Source: Opitutia bacterium (GTDB lineage: Bacteria > Verrucomicrobiota > Verrucomicrobiae > Opitutales > Opitutaceae). Taken from it: DNA of 10,716 nt. Positions 8,701 through 10,716 of the stretch are shown one piece after another. Under the pieces are notes generated by a model. That model worked only from the letters and a program-made list of their open reading frames with translations, did not search any database and was not told the origin of the DNA. Where the stretch lies: contig CANEVO010000076.1 in the NCBI GenBank assembly GCA_947442255.1, forward strand, positions 1-10,716, read 5' to 3'. The first letter of the stretch is position 1. Each line of letters begins with the position of its first letter. The position numbers and the translations under genes were made by a program.

Positions 8701-8891
8701 TGGGGATCGTGGTGGTCGGAGGGCTCTCGATCGCGACGGTCCTGACGCTTTTCGTTGTCCCGATCGTTTATGTGCTGATGGACCGGTTGTGCGTGAAGCT
8801 GACCGGCCACTCCAGTGCCCATGGCCTCATTCGAGCGGCGGAGATCGATCACGAGACGGCGGTACTGCCCGAAGCGGTTGGCGCAAAATAG
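5718..8891 (+). CDS. RND family efflux permease (HAE-1/AcrB-type)
   Basis: The 1057-residue proton-driven inner-membrane exporter matches AcrB-family length and layout: TM1 at about 9-29, a first periplasmic loop, TM2-6 from about 336, TM7 near 525-542, a second periplasmic loop, and TM8-12 from about 863. The proton-relay residues are present: D399-D400 in VGLVVDDAIVMLENI (AcrB D407/D408) and K933 in GMVAKNGILVVEF (AcrB K940). Opening residues SDLSIKRPV and FRRLPVREYPNTDSPVV are typical. Odd feature: residues 651-670 are 20 consecutive glycines in the second periplasmic loop, between SPVRPF and VRLVLQGSDF. Homologues such as MdtB have a short PPSLG-like segment there. The gene follows the adaptor by 3 bp without its own Shine-Dalgarno, suggesting coupled translation. 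No TolC-like gene follows. Substrate unknown. Confidence 0.94.
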   Translation: MILSDLSIKRPVICLVASILIVLIGALAFRRLPVREYPNTDSPVVSIEVFYRGASAEVVESKIVEVIEKEVSAIAGLRVIRSFSFEQNGRISLEFNVNRNIDEAANDVRDKVARVRRQLPPEVDDPTISKADSDADPVISLSFNSKDHSRLELTELVDRLAVQRLQTISGVASVELRGQRYAMRLWVDATRLAAYSLTVTDIERALRQQNVDLPSGRIESLSREFPIRLRGRMDEPIEYENLILATRNGTQVKFSDIGRVELGASDYRFQTYFNGRDSVSVSVLRQSTANLLEVAQEVKALIPVLQADLPEGVLVEVASDYSLFVERSVKEVYKTLWEAALLVVLMIFLFLRDWRATLIPLVAIPVSLIGTFAVMSWLGFTINTLTLLALVLAVGLVVDDAIVMLENIFRRIEKGESPIRAAIFGARQVAFAIIATTLTLAAVFLPVAFQSGRTGRLFYEFGLTLAIAVSVSAFVALTLSPMLCSRMLRANKVAGRTQHGWFYEKTEPFFVWLNRIFERLLGGAMQMRLPVLLAALIFSVTGPYLYTKLQRELTPLEDRGIFNAGFVGPVGSTPEYSATYSRDMEKMILAIPEIERTFHWTGGGRAFLSATLKPWEERKRKTQDVVDELRVKFQNEITGGQASASPVRPFGGGGGGGGGGGGGGGGGGGGVRLVLQGSDFGRLQELGVQMLEMMRGTDMFRVPRIDPSPTKPQIDVRIDRAKAADLGVMISDVAATLETLLGSRRITQFQRGNRQYDVLVQVEDASRASPSDLGRLYVKSTTGNLIQLSNLVTYDESAVPESFPHFNRLRSVTVSAQLASGYTIGDGVGFLGDSVRQILPPGYAFAWDGESREFVESANDTYMLFGLGLLFTFLVLAAQFESWIHPLTIFTGIVLAISGGLIVLYCSRFFGLPLTDNIFSRFGLIMLIGMVAKNGILVVEFANQLQMQGRTAADAAYEASSVRFRPIIMTSIATILGAVPIAFMSGAGAETRNPMGIVVVGGLSIATVLTLFVVPIVYVLMDRLCVKLTGHSSAHGLIRAAEIDHETAVLPEAVGAK
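7668..7727 (+). repeat. GGTGGC microsatellite encoding a Gly20 tract
   Basis: Sixty bases inside the RND permease consist of 20 Gly codons, nearly all alternating GGT and GGC. Six perfect GGTGGC units run from 7671 to 7706, followed by GGG GGT and then more GGTGGC. The 6-bp unit keeps the frame, so replication slippage would change the glycine count by two without breaking the gene. A 5-G run at 7707-7711 is the only place where single-base slippage would frameshift it. Confidence 0.95.
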
Positions 8892-8893
8892 AT

Positions 8894-8926
8894 CGGAGCG
8901 TCTCTCTCCGCATCGCGCGCGGGAGA
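8894..8926 (+). terminator. Overlapping hairpins just after the RND permease gene
   Basis: CGGAG (8894-8898) pairs with CTCCG (8906-8910). Alternatively TCTCCGC (8905-8911) pairs with GCGGGAGA (8919-8926) with one bulge. No T-tract follows, so this is not a canonical intrinsic terminator. Its position 3 bp past the stop makes a 3'-end or RNA-protecting role possible. Weak call. Confidence 0.25.
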
Positions 8927-9014
8927 AGGGCCGGGGGGCACGTCATTGGGTGTCGCGTTCGCGCAACTGGCGGTGGAAACATCCCCGTGATTGGTTGATT
9001 GGCCAAAACCTGCC

Positions 9015-9052
9015 GAAGAGGCGTCCATCCCTCACGCACGGCTGAAGAGGCG
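9015..9052. repeat. Short direct repeat upstream of the sulfatase gene
   Basis: GAAGAGGCG occurs at 9015-9023 and again at 9044-9052, 29 bp apart, and each copy is followed within a few bases by CCCT. It lies 75-113 bp before the sulfatase ATG, upstream of the candidate promoter, where an activator could bind. It may equally be a small chance duplication. The rest of the 8892-9127 spacer shows no gene I can support. Confidence 0.3.
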
Positions 9053-9092
9053 CTCCCTGAGTAACACGCAGCACGATTACTGGCGCGGCGGC

Positions 9093-9120
9093 TTGAGGTG
9101 GAAAACCGGCGTGATATACC
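9093..9120 (+). promoter_or_regulatory. Candidate sulfatase promoter giving a leaderless transcript
   Basis: TTGAGG (9093-9098) and TATACC (9115-9120) each match the sigma-70 consensus at 4 of 6 positions, with a 16-bp spacer. The -10 box ends 7 bp before the ATG at 9128, so the message would start at or within a base or two of the start codon. There is no Shine-Dalgarno. This also argues against the GTG at 9098 as the start, since it lies inside the promoter. Confidence 0.4.
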
Positions 9121-9127
9121 ACCATCC

Positions 9128-10558
9128 ATGACTACCCCAAATCGTGGCGGGCGATGGCTGATGGCGTGGTTGGCGATCGCCCTGGCCCATGTGTTGTCGG
9201 CGGTGGAGACAAGACGTCCGAACGTGATTTTTATCCTCACCGACAACCAGGGAGCCTGGACGCTCGGGTGCTACGGTAATCCCGACATTCGGACGCCGCA
9301 CATCGACCGGCTCGCTGCCGAAGGAACGCGCTTTACCCGCGCCCTCAGCAGCAACCCGGTCTGCTCACCGACGCGGGCTACGTTTCTGACGGGTCTGCTT
9401 CCCTCGCAACACGGCGTACATTCCTTTCTCGATCAGAAATACATGACCGGCCCGGAGGCGTATAACACCCTCAAGGAATTTACGTCGCTCGGCGAAGTGC
9501 TGCGTGATGCGGGCTACGTATGCGGACTCAGCGGCAAGTGGCACCTCGGCGAAAACGTCAAACCCTCGGAGGGTTTTACGTTCTGGGTTACGAAGCCCGA
9601 TGGCAGTACCCGGGAATTTTACGACCAGGAGGTGATTGAAGACGGCAGGACGCGGAAGGAAGCCGGTTATACCACCAATCTTTGGACACGGAAGGGTATC
9701 CAATTTATGGAGCAGAACAAGGAGCGTCCGTTCTTCCTCTTTCTGGCTTACAACGGGCCCTATTCGCTGGGCCCCTTGATGCTTAACCCGGCGAGAAACC
9801 GGCATGCAGCCTCCTACAAAGGCAGGAAATTTCTCAGCTTTCCGGTCGATGCGATGCACCCGTGGCAGAATGCGAACAAGCAGTTCCACAACCAGCAGGT
9901 GGCGATGGAGCGGCTCGCCGCCGAGACCAGTGGGGTGGACGATGGGGTGGGTGAAATTATGGCGGCGGTCAAACGCCTTGGTCTCGACGAAAACACCGTG
10001 GTTGTTTATGCCGCCGACCAAGGGTGGATGGGCGGCCAAAATGGCATGTGGGGGATGGGCGACCACTTTCGCCCGACTGCGGCGCACGAGTTGATGATGC
10101 AGATTCCGCTCATCTTCCGGCAGCCGGGAAAAATTCCGGCTGGCCGCACCAACGACAGTATCGTGAGCAACTACGATTTTCTGCCGACGCTGCTCGCTCA
10201 ACTCGGGCTCGGCGATCGCATGCCGGTGCAGCCGAAATCACCCGGACGCGACTTCTCCGCGATGCTGCGCGGGGAGTCATCGGCCTGGGACAACGTGATG
10301 TTTTTCGAAATGGAAAACACCCGCGCGATCCGCACGGACAATTGGAAGTACGTGGCCCGCTTTCCGAACGGTCCATTTGAGCTCTACGATATGAAGCAAG
10401 ACCCGCGGGAGCGTTTCAATTTGTTCGGTCAGCCCGGCACGGAGGGCAAACGCATCGAACTCTCCCGCCGCCTCGACGATTTCTTCGCGACCTACGCCGA
10501 TCCCCAGTACGACATTTGGAAGGGTGGGCGGTCCAAGGCGAAACGGCACACCGACTGA
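9128..10558 (+). CDS. Exported S1-family (formylglycine-type) sulfatase
   Basis: The enzyme should hydrolyse a sulfate ester, probably on a sulfated glycan, outside the cytoplasm. From the ATG at 9128 (476 residues) it has a clear signal peptide: RGGR, the hydrophobic LMAWLAIALAHVL and cleavage near LSA (about 25). An in-frame GTG at 9098 would bury this. C79 in CSPTRATFLTG is the Cys converted to formylglycine, with R83. GYVCGLSGKWHLG (129-141) carries the Lys/His pair. Unlike typical sulfatases, the N-terminal metal motif is TDNQG (D39-N40 instead of Asp-Asp), the later one is ADQG (D297-Q298 instead of Asp-Asn or Asp-His), and the usual PH motif is GPYSLGP (209-216). These may mark a subfamily. 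No maturase or polysaccharide locus genes lie alongside. Substrate unknown. Confidence 0.9.
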   Translation: MTTPNRGGRWLMAWLAIALAHVLSAVETRRPNVIFILTDNQGAWTLGCYGNPDIRTPHIDRLAAEGTRFTRALSSNPVCSPTRATFLTGLLPSQHGVHSFLDQKYMTGPEAYNTLKEFTSLGEVLRDAGYVCGLSGKWHLGENVKPSEGFTFWVTKPDGSTREFYDQEVIEDGRTRKEAGYTTNLWTRKGIQFMEQNKERPFFLFLAYNGPYSLGPLMLNPARNRHAASYKGRKFLSFPVDAMHPWQNANKQFHNQQVAMERLAAETSGVDDGVGEIMAAVKRLGLDENTVVVYAADQGWMGGQNGMWGMGDHFRPTAAHELMMQIPLIFRQPGKIPAGRTNDSIVSNYDFLPTLLAQLGLGDRMPVQPKSPGRDFSAMLRGESSAWDNVMFFEMENTRAIRTDNWKYVARFPNGPFELYDMKQDPRERFNLFGQPGTEGKRIELSRRLDDFFATYADPQYDIWKGGRSKAKRHTD

Positions 10559-10567
10559 AACGGCACG

Positions 10568-10592
10568 TACGAGACGATCTTGAAATCTCGTA
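10568..10592 (+). terminator. Inverted repeat after the sulfatase gene
   Basis: TACGAGA (10568-10574) and TCTCGTA (10586-10592) are exact reverse complements with an 11-base loop, starting 10 bp after the sulfatase stop. No T-tract follows. Its place between the sulfatase and the tRNA gene suits a transcription end, but the call is tentative. Confidence 0.3.
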
Positions 10593-10654
10593 ACCAAGCC
10601 ATAAATCCGCCTTGCACTTTCCCCGGCCGGCGTTTGCCTCCAAATTCCTGTTCT

Positions 10655-10716
10655 GGAGAGGTGGCCGAGTGGTCTAAGGCGGCGGTTTGCTAAACCGCTG
10701 TAGGGGTTTAAATCCC
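10655..10716 (+). tRNA. tRNA-Ser(GCU), 3' part outside the window
   Basis: The acceptor strand GGAGAGG (10655-10661), then TG and a D-arm (GCCGAGTGG..AAGGC) lead to an anticodon stem GCGGT/ACCGC (10682-10686 and 10694-10698). This closes the 7-base loop TTGCTAA with anticodon GCT at 10689-10691, reading AGC and AGU serine codons. The sequence after the stem enters the long variable arm expected of tRNA-Ser; the window ends before the T-arm and the acceptor 3' strand. A TTGCAC at 10612-10617 could be a -35 box, but no good -10 follows at the right distance. Confidence 0.93.

Noticed and set aside
7302..8852. 516-codon minus-strand open frame opposite the permease
   Set aside because: It is antisense to the conserved permease, has a biased composition and includes an Ala-Thr repeat that is just the reverse reading of the Gly microsatellite.
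9098..9127. GTG start for the sulfatase
   Set aside because: It would put ten extra residues before a complete signal peptide and overlaps the candidate promoter.
8892..9127. Small gene between the permease and the sulfatase
   Set aside because: The open frames there overlap the permease end or run antisense into the sulfatase, and none has a recognisable product.

Overview
The window reads as a GC-rich, Gram-negative bacterial chromosome. GlgC of the plant/cyanobacterial-like type, an RND efflux pump, an exported S1 sulfatase and a complete lack of Shine-Dalgarno motifs at the seven gene starts fit Verrucomicrobiota, perhaps an Opitutus relative. That assignment rests on family recall and was not computed.

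Layout: (1) 1-277 is the decayed 3' part of an IS5-like transposase. It has an internal deletion, a frame change and a lost catalytic Asp. (2) 445-1734 (+) is glgC, ADP-glucose pyrophosphorylase for glycogen synthesis. (3) 1731-2537 (-) is lgt, the prolipoprotein diacylglyceryl transferase; its stop codon overlaps that of glgC. (4) 2769-3866 and 3976-4362 (+) are gcvT and gcvH of the glycine cleavage system, followed by a hairpin that may terminate them. No gcvP is present here. (5) 4527-5714 and 5718-8891 (+) form an adaptor/RND-permease efflux pair separated by 3 bp, with no outer-membrane factor in the window. The permease carries an uninterrupted run of 20 glycines encoded by a GGTGGC microsatellite. 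(6) 9128-10558 (+) is a secreted sulfatase with the formylglycine motif but unusual metal-site residues. (7) From 10655 to the window end is a tRNA-Ser(GCU), cut off in its variable arm.

The genes are mostly independent housekeeping and envelope functions. The clear co-transcribed pairs are the efflux pair and probably gcvT-gcvH. gcvT and the sulfatase have promoter-like hexamers only 6-7 bp before their ATG, which would give leaderless mRNAs.

I found no CRISPR array, phage module, toxin-antitoxin pair or recognisable defence system, and no convincing new multi-gene system. The points most worth a second look are the Gly20 tract in the pump, the atypical sulfatase active site, the missing Shine-Dalgarno signals with apparent leaderless starts, and the collapsed transposase.
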